Part shown: positions 1 to 8,755 of the stretch, one piece after another
How positions within the stretch are numbered: the stretch's first letter is position 1
Layout of the letters: the number at the start of each line of letters is the position of its first letter
Source: Alkalithermobacter thermoalcaliphilus JW-YL-7 = DSM 7308
Lineage (GTDB): Bacteria > Bacillota > Clostridia > Peptostreptococcales > Peptostreptococcaceae
DNA: 64,000 nt
NCBI GenBank assembly: GCA_001584565.1
Contig: LSFY01000001.1
Location: 420,001-484,000 of the forward strand
Direction: 5' to 3'
Translations under genes and position numbers: made by a program
Notes under the pieces: model-generated
Seen by the model: only the letters and a program-made list of their open reading frames with translations
Database searches by the model: none
Told to the model about the DNA's origin: nothing

Positions 1-1089
1 AAATACAGTCTATATAAAAACTTTAACTTTGAAAATTTTTATATAAATGTAAAAGATTCAGACATAGAAAATGTGTTACGTAAGGATAAGTTAAATGAAA
101 TAGACTTATTAACATTACTTTCTCCGTCTGCAGAGAAGTACTTAGAAAAAATAGCTACAAAAGCCAATGAAATATCTGTTAAGCAGTTTGGAAAGACTAT
201 ATTGCTTTACACACCCATATATATATCGAATTTCTGTAGGAACGTATGCTCTTATTGTAGTTTTAGTTTAAGAAATAAGATAGATAGAAAACAGTTGACT
301 TTAGATGAAATAAAAGAAGAAGCTAAGGCTATTTATGAAAATGGGATTAGGCATATTTTAATCTTGACTGGTGAGGACAAAATTAAAACACATATATCGT
401 ACTTAAAGGATTGTATAAGAGTTTTAAAACAATATTTCGATTCTATTTCAATAGAAATATATGCTCTGGATGAAAAAGAATATAGAGAACTTATTAATGA
501 AGGAGTAGATGGCTTAACTATATATCAAGAAGTATATAACGAACAGATGTATAGCAAAGTACATATATCTGGAGATAAGAAAAATTATAAATATAGGTTA
601 GATGCTCCAGAAAGAGCTTGTAGGCAAAATATTAGATTTGTAAATTTAGGTGTATTACTTGGACTTTATGACTGGAGAAGTGAAGTATTCTTTATGGGAC
701 TTCATGGCAAGTATCTTCAAAATAAGTATTCTCATGTAGAAATAAGTTTTTCTTTTCCAAGAATTAGACCTTTTATTGGAAGTAATTTTAAACCATACAA
801 GGTAACAGATAAAAATCTGGTTCAGTCGATACTTGCTTTAAGATTGTATATTCCAAGAGCAGGGATTAATATTTCTACAAGAGAAAATGCTTTATTTAGA
901 GATAAGATTATTCCACTTGGCGTAACAAAAATGTCAGCAGGAGTTTCAACGCAGGTTGGCGGTTATTCATTAGATAATAAAGGAGTTAGTCAATTTGATA
1001 TTTGTGATACAAGAAGTGTAGAACAAGTAAAAAAAGCCATTATATCAGCAGGATACCAGCCAGTATTTAAAGATTGGATGATTATATAA
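1..1089 (+). CDS. thiH: 2-iminoacetate synthase ThiH (5' end outside window)
   Basis: Radical SAM tyrosine lyase that supplies dehydroglycine for the thiazole half of thiamine. The reading frame is open from base 1, so the gene begins upstream. A GTG at 73 is in frame, but the 24 codons before it look coding (KYSLYKNFNFENFYINV), so it is not taken as the start. Counting from that GTG, the cluster motif CRNVCSYC (CX3CX2C) is at about residues 55-62, in the ThiH context YISNFC. The C-terminal half carries the ThiH stretch SFPRIRPF. It is the first visible gene of a thiamine operon, 18 bases before thiC. The expected thiS/F/G genes and any TPP riboswitch would lie upstream, outside this window. 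Confidence 0.93.
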   Translation, partial: KYSLYKNFNFENFYINVKDSDIENVLRKDKLNEIDLLTLLSPSAEKYLEKIATKANEISVKQFGKTILLYTPIYISNFCRNVCSYCSFSLRNKIDRKQLTLDEIKEEAKAIYENGIRHILILTGEDKIKTHISYLKDCIRVLKQYFDSISIEIYALDEKEYRELINEGVDGLTIYQEVYNEQMYSKVHISGDKKNYKYRLDAPERACRQNIRFVNLGVLLGLYDWRSEVFFMGLHGKYLQNKYSHVEISFSFPRIRPFIGSNFKPYKVTDKNLVQSILALRLYIPRAGINISTRENALFRDKIIPLGVTKMSAGVSTQVGGYSLDNKGVSQFDICDTRSVEQVKKAIISAGYQPVFKDWMII

Positions 1090-1107
1090 AAAGGGGGAGA
1101 TATTATA

Positions 1108-2421
1108 ATGAATTATACAACTCAAATGGATGCAGCTAAAAAGGGTATTGTTACAAAACAAATGGAGATTGTATCTAGAAAAGAACAAATAGATGTAGAG
1201 AAATTGATGGATTTGATAGCTAAGGGAAAGGTTGTAATATGTGCAAATAAAAATCATAAATCGTTAGATCCAGAAGGAATAGGGGAAGGACTAAGAACAA
1301 AAATTAATGTAAATGTAGGAATTTCAAAAGACTGTCCTGATATAGAAAATGAGATTGAGAAAGTAAAAAAATCACTAGATCTAAAGGTAGAGTCAATAAT
1401 GGATTTAAGTTCATTTGGAAAAACAGAGGAGTTCAGAAAAAGATTGATACAAATATCTCCTGCTATGATAGGAACAGTTCCTATATATGACGCTATTGGA
1501 TTTTACGATAAAGAACTTAAAGATATAACAGCAGATGAGTTTTTAGATGTAGTAGAAAAACATGCTAGAGATGGCGTAGATTTTATGACAATACATGCGG
1601 GATTGACAAAAAGAACGTGTGAAACATTCAAAAAAAATAAAAGACTTACAAATATAGTATCTAGAGGGGGGTCCCTACTTTTTGCTTGGATGGAGTTGAA
1701 TAACAAGGAAAATCCGTTCTATGAGTATTATGATAAGGTTTTAGATATATGTGAAAAGTATGATGTTACTATAAGTTTAGGGGATGCTTGTCGTCCTGGA
1801 AGTATAAATGACTCAACAGATGCTTCTCAAATAGAAGAACTTATAATACTTGGAGAGCTTACAAAAAGAGCATGGGAAAGAAATGTACAAGTAATAATAG
1901 AAGGTCCAGGACATATGTCACTTGATGAAATAAAAGCTAATGTACTTATACAAAAGAAACTTTGTCATGGTGCTCCTTTTTATGTACTAGGACCAATAGT
2001 TACAGATATTGCTCCAGGATACGATCATATAACAAGCTCTATAGGTGGAGCTATTGCAGCAGCTAACGGAGTTGACTTTTTATGTTGCGTAACTCCAGCA
2101 GAACACCTTAGACTTCCTACACTTGATGATATAAAGGAAGGGATTATAGCATCTAAAATAGCTGCACATGCAGGTGATATAGTTAAGGGAATAAAAGGAG
2201 CTAGAAATTGGGATTACAAAATGAGTGAGGCTAGAAGAAACTTAGACTGGGAAGAAATGTTTAAACTTGCGATAGATCCTGAGAAAGCTAAAAGATATAG
2301 AGAAGAATCTAAACCTAAACATGAAGATAGTTGTAGTATGTGTGGTAAGATGTGCTCAATGAGAAATATGAATAAAATATTATCAGGAAAGGATATAAAT
2401 ATTTTAAGGGATGATGAATAG
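1108..2421 (+). CDS. thiC: Phosphomethylpyrimidine synthase ThiC
   Basis: Converts aminoimidazole ribotide to HMP-phosphate, the pyrimidine half of thiamine, using a C-terminal [4Fe-4S] cluster and SAM. The 437-residue length matches the short bacterial form without the N-terminal extension. Conserved stretches include [21 protein letters not shown] and [14 protein letters not shown]. The cluster motif near residues 409-416 reads CSMCGKMC, which is CX2CX3C and one residue shorter than the CX2CX4C of the E. coli type. The start is ATG behind a strong AAGGGGGAG. The stop codon shares its last G with the GTG of the next gene, so translation is probably coupled. Confidence 0.97.
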   Translation: MNYTTQMDAAKKGIVTKQMEIVSRKEQIDVEKLMDLIAKGKVVICANKNHKSLDPEGIGEGLRTKINVNVGISKDCPDIENEIEKVKKSLDLKVESIMDLSSFGKTEEFRKRLIQISPAMIGTVPIYDAIGFYDKELKDITADEFLDVVEKHARDGVDFMTIHAGLTKRTCETFKKNKRLTNIVSRGGSLLFAWMELNNKENPFYEYYDKVLDICEKYDVTISLGDACRPGSINDSTDASQIEELIILGELTKRAWERNVQVIIEGPGHMSLDEIKANVLIQKKLCHGAPFYVLGPIVTDIAPGYDHITSSIGGAIAAANGVDFLCCVTPAEHLRLPTLDDIKEGIIASKIAAHAGDIVKGIKGARNWDYKMSEARRNLDWEEMFKLAIDPEKAKRYREESKPKHEDSCSMCGKMCSMRNMNKILSGKDINILRDDE

Positions 2422-3044
2422 TGTTATATCTAGTAACAAATAGAAAATTAATAGGCAAAAATAATATATACAACATAATACAAGATGCAACAGAAGCAGG
2501 AATAGATGCTGTTATATTGAGAGAGAAGGATTTAAGCTCTGATGAGCTTTACCAAATGGGAATGTATATAAAGAAAATACTTTCTAAAAATAATATACCT
2601 TTGATAATAAATAGTAACATAGAAGTAGCAAATAGACTAAATGCGAGTGGAATTCAAGTAAGTTTTGTAGATTTTTTAAATAAAAATATAAATTTCAATG
2701 GAAAAATAGGAGTATCAATACATAGTATAAATGAAGCAATACTATCAGAAAGATTAGGAGCTAGCTATGTATTAGCAGGACACATATTTAATACTACATG
2801 TAAGCCTAATCTTGATCCAAAAGGAATAGATTTTATACGAGAATTAAGAAAAAACATAGATATTCCAATAATATGTATTGGAGGAATAAATAAATATAAT
2901 ATAAGGAAGGTATATGAATCTGGTGCAAGTGGAGCAGCAGTTATGTCTTTAATAATGCAAGCAGAAAATGTATCTAAAACTGTAAAAGAATTGAAAGGAG
3001 CATTATATAATGAGAACAGCATTAACGATAGCTGGATCGGATAG
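2421..3044 (+). CDS. tenI: TenI-like thiazole tautomerase (ThiE paralogue)
   Basis: A 207-residue TIM-barrel protein of the ThiE/TenI superfamily. It keeps LREKDL and the phosphate loop CIGGIN, but lacks the GVHLGQxD stretch used by real thiamine phosphate synthases; the equivalent region reads SGIQVSFVDF. Instead it carries AGHIFNTTCK, which closely resembles the histidine-bearing AGHVFETDCK-type region of Bacillus TenI, the enzyme that aromatises the thiazole phosphate carboxylate. A canonical ThiE is encoded two genes downstream, supporting tautomerase rather than synthase for this copy. The start is GTG overlapping the thiC stop by one base; the 3' end overlaps thiD by 35 bases. Assignment by motif; a second ThiE remains possible. 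Confidence 0.8.
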   Translation: MLYLVTNRKLIGKNNIYNIIQDATEAGIDAVILREKDLSSDELYQMGMYIKKILSKNNIPLIINSNIEVANRLNASGIQVSFVDFLNKNINFNGKIGVSIHSINEAILSERLGASYVLAGHIFNTTCKPNLDPKGIDFIRELRKNIDIPIICIGGINKYNIRKVYESGASGAAVMSLIMQAENVSKTVKELKGALYNENSINDSWIG

Positions 3045-3840
3045 CTGTGCAGGAGCTGGTATTCAAGCAGATTTAAAAACCTTTTACGCACACGGAGTAT
3101 ATGGAATGAGTGTTATAACGGCAGTAACAGCTCAGAATACAAAGGGAGTTATAGGAATTGAAAATATTTCAGCTGATATGGTTGAAAAACAGCTAGATGC
3201 AATATTTACAGATATAAAAGTTGATGCAGTAAAGGTAGGTATGCTTTCAAATCGAGACATAATAAAATCAGTAAGTAGAAAGTTGAAAAAATATTCACCA
3301 GATAATATAGTTTTAGATCCAGTAATGGTTTCTAAAAGTGGACATACATTATTAGGCCCAGATGCAAAAGACATATTACTGAAAGAGTTACTACCATTAT
3401 GCACTATAGTTACACCAAATATTCCTGAGGCTGAAGTTATAACAGGTGTTACGATCAATTCTATTAATGATATGAAAAAATCTTGTAAGGTTATTTTTGA
3501 AATGGGAGCTAAAATGATATTAATAAAGGGTGGACACTTGAGCACAGATCCAGTAGACATTTTATTTGATGGAAAAGGTTTCAAGTACTTTATAGGTAAG
3601 AGGATACATACAAAAAACACACATGGAACAGGATGTACCCTATCTTCTGCAATAGCTTCGAACTTGGCAAAAGGATATTCTGTTGAAAAATCTATAGTAA
3701 AAGCTAAAGAATACATAACTATAGCTATACAAAATTCATTATCTATTGGTAAAGGTATTGGCCCTACAAATCATTTTTATAGTATTTATAAAAAATGTAA
3801 TATGCTCAAAGAGATTGGTGAATTTAAAAATGAATGTTAA
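3010..3840 (+). CDS. thiD: Hydroxymethylpyrimidine/phosphomethylpyrimidine kinase
   Basis: Phosphorylates HMP and then HMP-phosphate to give HMP-PP for coupling to the thiazole. A ribokinase-family fold is evident: the N-terminal LTIAGSDSCAGAGIQADL, a central DPVMVSKSGHTLL, and the anion-hole signature NTHGTGCTLSSAIA around residues 200-213 with the family's Cys. At 276 residues it is slightly longer than the usual 265 or so. The ATG at 3010 lies inside the end of the preceding gene and is served by AAAGGAG. Its last 11 bases overlap the start of thiE, so tenI-thiD-thiE looks translationally linked. Confidence 0.96.
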   Translation: MRTALTIAGSDSCAGAGIQADLKTFYAHGVYGMSVITAVTAQNTKGVIGIENISADMVEKQLDAIFTDIKVDAVKVGMLSNRDIIKSVSRKLKKYSPDNIVLDPVMVSKSGHTLLGPDAKDILLKELLPLCTIVTPNIPEAEVITGVTINSINDMKKSCKVIFEMGAKMILIKGGHLSTDPVDILFDGKGFKYFIGKRIHTKNTHGTGCTLSSAIASNLAKGYSVEKSIVKAKEYITIAIQNSLSIGKGIGPTNHFYSIYKKCNMLKEIGEFKNEC

Positions 3841-4453
3841 TTATTCTCTTTATTTAGTAACAGATAGAGATATACTTAAAGGTAAAGATTTATTTAAAAG
3901 TATAGAAGATGCTATAATAGGTGGAGTTACAATTGTACAAATTAGAGAAAAGAATATATCGAGTCTAGAATTTTACAATATAGCTAAAAAAGCTAAAATG
4001 GTAACTGATAAATATAATATTCCACTCATAATAAATGATAGAATAGACATAGCTATTGCAGTTGATGCATCAGGAGTACATCTAGGACAACAAGATCTTC
4101 CTGCTATAGTAGCTAGAAACTTGATAGGTAAAAATAAGATTTTAGGAATTTCAGTATCGAATCTTGAGCTTGCATTGAAAGCTGAAAAGGACACAGCTGA
4201 TTATATAGGTGTTGGAGCAGTATTTAACACAAATACAAAGAAAAATACAAACAAAGTTTCGTTAGATGTGCTAAAACAAATAAAATCATGTGTAAATATA
4301 CCTGTTGTAGCTATAGGCGGAATAAATGAAACGAATATAAAAAGCATACAAAAAACAAATGTAGATGGTATTGCAGTTGTATCAGCAATATTAGGAAAAG
4401 ATGATATTAAGAATGCATCTAAAAATATTAGTACAATTATAAATAGAAGGTAA
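3830..4453 (+). CDS. thiE: Thiamine phosphate synthase
   Basis: Couples HMP-PP to thiazole phosphate to form thiamine monophosphate, the last step of this operon. The 207-residue barrel has the full signature set: YLVTDR near the N-terminus, QIREKN, IINDRIDIA, ASGVHLGQQDLP, GVGAVFNT and AIGGINETN. The ATG at 3830 is chosen because the protein then begins like other ThiE proteins; the open frame continues upstream to 3746, but those codons lie inside thiD and show no ThiE similarity. The gene is followed directly by an intrinsic terminator, marking the operon end. Confidence 0.95.
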   Translation: MNVNYSLYLVTDRDILKGKDLFKSIEDAIIGGVTIVQIREKNISSLEFYNIAKKAKMVTDKYNIPLIINDRIDIAIAVDASGVHLGQQDLPAIVARNLIGKNKILGISVSNLELALKAEKDTADYIGVGAVFNTNTKKNTNKVSLDVLKQIKSCVNIPVVAIGGINETNIKSIQKTNVDGIAVVSAILGKDDIKNASKNISTIINRR

Positions 4454-4459
4454 GTTTTA

Positions 4460-4505
4460 AAAGGTCTTTCCTTTAAAAATCTAAAGGAAGACTTTTTTAT
4501 TTTTT
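4460..4505 (+). terminator. Terminator of the thiamine operon
   Basis: A hairpin with arms GTCTTTCCTTT and AAAGGAAGAC (one T bulged) begins about 10 bases after the thiE stop and runs into a T-rich tract at 4493-4505. Confidence 0.8.
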
Positions 4506-4580
4506 CCCTTTAAAATTAATGTGTTATTTGATAATATATAACTTGAAATTTTTCAAAGGTATACAAAAGAGGTGAACAAA

Positions 4581-5927
4581 ATGTTAAGATATACCAGAAA
4601 GAAAAGGTATAAATATATCCCTTCTCAAATAATAGTAGCAGGGTTTGCAGCTATTATACTAGTTGGAGCATTATTACTTAATTTACCTATAGCTACAAAT
4701 AGTGGAGAGAGTGTTGGTTTTTTAAATGCTTTATTTACATCTACATCAGCAGTATGTGTTACAGGATTAGTAGTTGTAGATACAGGTACTTACTGGAGTA
4801 AGTTTGGAAAACTAGTTATACTTATTCTTATACAAGTTGGTGGGCTAGGATTTATGTCTATGGCCACGCTGTTTTCAATGTTAATTGGAAAAAAGATATC
4901 TCTTAGAGAAAGACTTATTATTCAAGAATCTTTAAATCAAAATGAACTTGAAGGTCTTGTAAGACTAACAAGACATATCCTTGCGGGAACATTTATTATA
5001 GAAGGGATAGGAGCATTATTATTGTCTTTTGTGTTTGTTCCACAAATGGGCTTTTTAAAAGGAGTAGCGTATGGAATATTTCATTCAGTATCAGCCTTTT
5101 GTAATGCAGGATTTGATATAATAGGAAATGGAAAATCTCTTACTCCGTATGTAGACAACTTAATTGTAAATATAGTTATAATAAGCCTTGTTATATGTGG
5201 AGGAATAGGATTTACTGTAATAATGGACATACTAAAAAAGAGGAAGTTATCAAGACTTACTCTTCATTCTAAGATAGTTTTATCAATGTCACTCATTTTA
5301 ATATCTATAGGATTTGTATTATTCTTTATCTTTGAATTTAATAATCCAGATACATTAGGAAACCTATCTTTGAAGGGAAAGATATTAGCAGCTTTATTTC
5401 AAGCTGTAACACCTAGAACAGCTGGGTTTAATACAATAGACTTAGCTAGTTTAGAAGATACATCTAAATTTTTAACTATTATATTAATGTTTATAGGGGG
5501 TTCACCTGCATCAACAGCAGGAGGTATAAAAACATCAACCCTAGCAGTTCTTGCATTTGCAGTTATAGCTCTTGTAAGAGGTAGAGAAGATGTAGAAGCT
5601 TTTAATAGAAGAATATCATATACAGCTGTAAATAAGGCGTTAGCAGTAGTTGCTATAGGGATTACACTTATTATATTTGTAACTATGGGCTTAAGTTTTA
5701 CGCATAATTTTGAATTTATCAATGTATTCTTTGAATCTGTATCAGCATTTGGAACAGTAGGATTAAGTCTTGGAATAACATCTGAACTTTCAAATATAGG
5801 AAAGATTCTTATAATTTTTTCAATGTTTGCTGGTAGAGTTGGAGCATTAACTATATTGATAGCTCTTGCAGCTAGACAAAAGAAAAGTATAGTAAGATAT
5901 CCAGAGGATAAAATATTAGTTGGATAG
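4581..5927 (+). CDS. ktrB: KtrB-type potassium/sodium transporter pore subunit
   Basis: Membrane channel subunit of the Ktr/Trk/HKT family for K+ uptake. The roughly 448-residue protein is almost entirely hydrophobic and contains four pore-loop repeats, each with a filter glycine: STSAVCVTGL, HSVSAFCNAGF, AVTPRTAGFN and ESVSAFGTVGL. The size and short N-terminus match KtrB rather than the longer TrkH. The ATG at 4581 is preferred over the in-frame GTG at 4572, because that GTG lies within the ribosome binding site AAAGAGGTGA. The gating partner KtrA follows after 15 bases. Confidence 0.93.
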   Translation: MLRYTRKKRYKYIPSQIIVAGFAAIILVGALLLNLPIATNSGESVGFLNALFTSTSAVCVTGLVVVDTGTYWSKFGKLVILILIQVGGLGFMSMATLFSMLIGKKISLRERLIIQESLNQNELEGLVRLTRHILAGTFIIEGIGALLLSFVFVPQMGFLKGVAYGIFHSVSAFCNAGFDIIGNGKSLTPYVDNLIVNIVIISLVICGGIGFTVIMDILKKRKLSRLTLHSKIVLSMSLILISIGFVLFFIFEFNNPDTLGNLSLKGKILAALFQAVTPRTAGFNTIDLASLEDTSKFLTIILMFIGGSPASTAGGIKTSTLAVLAFAVIALVRGREDVEAFNRRISYTAVNKALAVVAIGITLIIFVTMGLSFTHNFEFINVFFESVSAFGTVGLSLGITSELSNIGKILIIFSMFAGRVGALTILIALAARQKKSIVRYPEDKILVG

Positions 5928-5942
5928 AAAGGAGCTAAAATT

Positions 5943-6593
5943 ATGAAGCAGTTTGTTGTAATTGGATGTGGAAGATTTGGCTCATCAGTTGCTACGACTT
6001 TGTATGGATACGGAAATGATGTATTAGCCATAGATAAATCAGAAGAAAAAGTCCAAAATATATCAAATTTTGTAACCCATGCAGTACAAGCTGATGTAAC
6101 AGATGAAAATGCACTTAAATCACTTGGAATTAGAAATTTTGATGTAGCTGTTATAGGAATAGGAACAGATATACAATCATCTATAATGGCTACTTTGATA
6201 GTTAAAGAATTAGGAGTTAAATATGTTTTATGTAAGGCACAAAATGAACTACAAGCAAAAGTTTTATATAAGATAGGAGCAGATAAAGTAGTATTTCCTG
6301 AAAGAGACATGGGAGTTAGAGTTGCTCACAATTTAGTATCTAAAAATGTTATAGACTATATAGAATTAGATCTTGAATATTCTATAGTTGAGATAGCATG
6401 TCCACAAACTTGGATAGGAAAAAGCATAAAAGAATTAAATTTAAGGGCAAGCTATGGTATAAATGTTATGGCTATAAAACAAGGAGCTAATATAAATATA
6501 TCTCCAGCAGCTGAAGATACCTTACAAGAAAATGACATATTAATAGTTATAGGTAAAAATCAAGATATAAATAAAATTGAAAAAAAGGGATAG
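5943..6593 (+). CDS. ktrA: KtrA-type RCK regulatory subunit of the potassium transporter
   Basis: Cytoplasmic gating ring subunit that binds nucleotide and opens or closes the KtrB pore. The 216 residues comprise an N-terminal Rossmann RCK_N domain (GCGRFGSSVA at residues 7-16, the dinucleotide loop; acidic residue in AIDKSEEKV) and a C-terminal RCK_C domain from about residue 135. In other Firmicutes the RCK_C domain of KtrA binds c-di-AMP; that is family knowledge and not visible here. The start is ATG behind GAAAGGAG. Overlaps nothing; transcribed with ktrB. Confidence 0.94.
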   Translation: MKQFVVIGCGRFGSSVATTLYGYGNDVLAIDKSEEKVQNISNFVTHAVQADVTDENALKSLGIRNFDVAVIGIGTDIQSSIMATLIVKELGVKYVLCKAQNELQAKVLYKIGADKVVFPERDMGVRVAHNLVSKNVIDYIELDLEYSIVEIACPQTWIGKSIKELNLRASYGINVMAIKQGANINISPAAEDTLQENDILIVIGKNQDINKIEKKG

Positions 6594-6599
6594 ATAACT

Positions 6600-7400
6600 A
6601 TGGTTGTAAATATAACTAGTAAAGAAAATGAAAAAATAAAATATATAAAATCTCTTTTGAAAAAGAAAAATAGAGTTAAAGAGAAAAAATATATAATAGA
6701 AGGATATAGAATAGTCAAAGATGCCTTTTATAAAAGTGTAGCTATAGATTGTGTAGTTTTAAGCGATAATTTTGATCAAAAATATAGCGATTTTATAGAG
6801 GAAATAAAAAATAAGAATGTAAGTATTTACATGGTTAGTGATAAACTATTTAAAGAAATTTCAGATACAGATAATCCTCAAGGAATACTAGCTGTTGTAA
6901 AGTATGAAATTAAAAATTTAAGAAAGATTATTTCAAGTAAAGATTTAAATTTTGTATTGATACTAGATAGAATACAAGATCCAGGGAATATGGGAACTAT
7001 AATTAGAACTGCAGATGCTGCAGGAGTAGATGCTATAGTTTTACTAAAAGGATGTGTAGATATATATAATCCGAAAGTTATAAGATCTACTATGGGGTCA
7101 ATATTTAATACAAATATAATAGAATCTGAAGATGAAGGTGTATTAACCTATATAAAAGAAAATGGATTTAAAATAATATCAAGTACACTTAATACAAATA
7201 ATTACTATAACAAGATTGATTACAAAGGGAAAATAGCATTGGTTGTAGGAAATGAGGCTAATGGAGTAAGTAAAGAAATTATTGATTTATCAGATGAGCT
7301 TGTTAAAATACCTATATATGGACAGGCTGAATCTTTAAATGCAGCTATAGCATCTGCACTTTTGATGTATGAAATAAAAAATTCATTGTATTGTAAATAA
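6600..7400 (+). CDS. TrmH/SpoU-family RNA 2'-O-methyltransferase
   Basis: SAM-dependent ribose methyltransferase, probably for 23S rRNA. The N-terminal 90 or so residues form the substrate-binding SpoU domain (SKENEKIKYIKSLLKKKN and EGYRIVKDA). The C-terminal knotted SPOUT domain carries the three motifs LDRIQDPGNMGTIIRTADA, VVGNEANGVS and IPIYGQAESLNAAIA. The 266-residue length is normal. It sits directly upstream of pheS-pheT, as the ysgA-type methylase does in many Firmicutes. The ATG is 6 bases after the ktrA stop with a modest AAAGGGA, so it may be cotranscribed with ktrBA. The exact target nucleotide cannot be read from sequence. Confidence 0.9.
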   Translation: MVVNITSKENEKIKYIKSLLKKKNRVKEKKYIIEGYRIVKDAFYKSVAIDCVVLSDNFDQKYSDFIEEIKNKNVSIYMVSDKLFKEISDTDNPQGILAVVKYEIKNLRKIISSKDLNFVLILDRIQDPGNMGTIIRTADAAGVDAIVLLKGCVDIYNPKVIRSTMGSIFNTNIIESEDEGVLTYIKENGFKIISSTLNTNNYYNKIDYKGKIALVVGNEANGVSKEIIDLSDELVKIPIYGQAESLNAAIASALLMYEIKNSLYCK

Positions 7401-7419
7401 ACCTTTATTATGTTATAAT
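7391..7419 (+). promoter_or_regulatory. Sigma-A promoter of the pheST leader
   Basis: TTGTAA at 7391-7396 and TATAAT at 7414-7419 with a 17-base spacer. The -35 overlaps the last codons of the upstream methylase. Transcription would start near 7426, just before the T-box leader. Confidence 0.75.
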
Positions 7420-7425
7420 TTGGTT

Positions 7426-7676
7426 TAAAAAGTAGATAATTAAATGCTATGATGGAGAAAAGTACTTTGATCTATTTTATCACAGAGAGGGATATTATTA
7501 GCTGAGAGTATCCTATAAAATGACAAAGGAAGTTCACTCCGGAGCTTTAAGGTCGAAAAAGTTAGAGTAGGCCTTAACGTTATGATGCGTTAATTCATTA
7601 GAGAGGTCTTTTAAAGACTATTAGGGTGGTACCGCGGAGCTTAACTTTCGTCCCTACAGGGATGAAAGTTTTTTTA
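7426..7676 (+). promoter_or_regulatory. T-box leader responding to uncharged tRNA-Phe
   Basis: About 250 bases between the promoter and pheS with typical T-box architecture. Stem I closes by GGAG (near 7454) pairing with CTCC (7537-7540); the specifier loop just before it carries TTC (7533-7535), a Phe codon, followed by A. The T-box sequence TAGGGTGGTACCGCGG is at 7622-7637; TGGT would pair with an ACCA tRNA end, fitting A73 of tRNA-Phe. The terminator hairpin has 13-bp arms at 7643-7655 and 7658-7670 followed by T7. Uncharged tRNA-Phe would favour the antiterminator and let pheST be transcribed. Confidence 0.96.
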
Positions 7677-7723
7677 GTTTAAAAATACTTAACATTTATA
7701 TAAATCTAGAAAGGGTGGTATAT

Positions 7724-8743
7724 TTGAAAGAGCAATTATTATCTATAAAGGAAAATGCCCTATTAGAAATAAATCAGTGTACTAAAATAGAAGATATAGA
7801 AAATGTAAGGGTAAAATATCTAGGTAAAAAGGGAGAAATTACAAATATATTAAAGGGAATGGGTAAATTATCACAAGATGAAAGACCTATTATAGGAAAA
7901 ATAGTTAATACTGTAAGAGAAGAACTCGAAGAAAGTATACGTATTAAAAAAGATCATATAAAAGAGAATGAAAAATATGAGAAATTAAGATTAGAAACTA
8001 TAGATGTTACAATGCCATCAAGAAAAAGAAGCATAGGGAAAAAACATCCTATAACTCAGATAATGGATGAACTTAAGTATATATTCACAGGAATGGGATT
8101 TAAAGTTGCTGAAGGACCAGAAATAGAAACTGTATACAATAATTTTGATGCTTTAAATGCTCCTAAAAATCATCCTTCAAGAGAAATGAGCGATACATTT
8201 TATATAAATGAAAATTTACTTTTAAGAACTCAAACTTCACCAGTACAAATAAGAGCTATGAAAGCTATGCCTCTTCCTATAAAGATAATATCTCCAGGTA
8301 GATGCTTTAGATTTGATGCACCAGATGCAACACATTCTCCAATGTTTCATCAATTAGAAGGATTAGTTATAGATAAAGATATAAATATGACTCATTTAAA
8401 GGGAACTTTAGATGCATTTGTAAAACAGTTTTTCGGAGAATCTACAAAAACTAAATTTAGACCACATAATTTTCCATTTACTGAACCTAGTGCAGAAGTA
8501 GATGTTACGTGCTTTAAATGTAAAGGAACAGGATGCTCTATGTGTAAAGGTGAAGGATGGATAGAAATATTAGGAGCTGGAATGGTTCATCCTAATGTTT
8601 TAAGAAATTGTGGAATAGATCCTAATGAATATAGTGGATTTGCATTCGGTATGGGAATAGATAGAATTGCTATGTTAAAGTATGAAATAGATGATATAAG
8701 ATTATTATTTGAAAATGATATGAGATTTTTAAATCAATTCTAA
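7724..8743 (+). CDS. pheS: Phenylalanine--tRNA ligase alpha subunit
   Basis: Catalytic subunit of the alpha2-beta2 class II synthetase that charges tRNA-Phe. The N-terminal 80 or so residues form the coiled-coil tRNA-binding arm. The class II core follows, with RTQTSPVQIRAM, MFHQLEGLVID (motif 2 region) and GFAFGMGIDRIAM (motif 3). A four-Cys cluster, CFKCKGTGCSMC, lies around residues 265-276. The TTG at 7724 is chosen because it follows AGAAAGGGTGG at the right distance and gives 339 residues, the usual PheS length; the GTG at 7715 lies inside that binding site. Controlled by the T-box leader. Confidence 0.97.
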   Translation: MKEQLLSIKENALLEINQCTKIEDIENVRVKYLGKKGEITNILKGMGKLSQDERPIIGKIVNTVREELEESIRIKKDHIKENEKYEKLRLETIDVTMPSRKRSIGKKHPITQIMDELKYIFTGMGFKVAEGPEIETVYNNFDALNAPKNHPSREMSDTFYINENLLLRTQTSPVQIRAMKAMPLPIKIISPGRCFRFDAPDATHSPMFHQLEGLVIDKDINMTHLKGTLDAFVKQFFGESTKTKFRPHNFPFTEPSAEVDVTCFKCKGTGCSMCKGEGWIEILGAGMVHPNVLRNCGIDPNEYSGFAFGMGIDRIAMLKYEIDDIRLLFENDMRFLNQF

Positions 8744-8755
8744 AGGAGGTAAACT

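Noticed and set aside
3132-3716. 194-codon open frame on the minus strand
   Set aside because: It is the complement of thiD, with no ribosome binding site or motif.
3746-3829. Earlier start for thiE
   Set aside because: These codons overlap thiD in another frame and look like a hydrophobic shadow; ThiE similarity begins at the ATG at 3830.
4454-4580. Riboswitch (TPP or c-di-AMP) between thiE and ktrB
   Set aside because: Only the operon terminator and A/T-rich sequence were seen; no conserved riboswitch core.
5399-6310. 303-codon open frame on the minus strand
   Set aside because: It lies opposite the clear ktrB and ktrA genes, has low-complexity composition and no recognisable protein.
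7500-7514. CTGAGA sequence suggesting a TPP riboswitch
   Set aside because: It lies inside stem I of the pheS T-box; the other TPP element and any thiamine gene downstream are missing.
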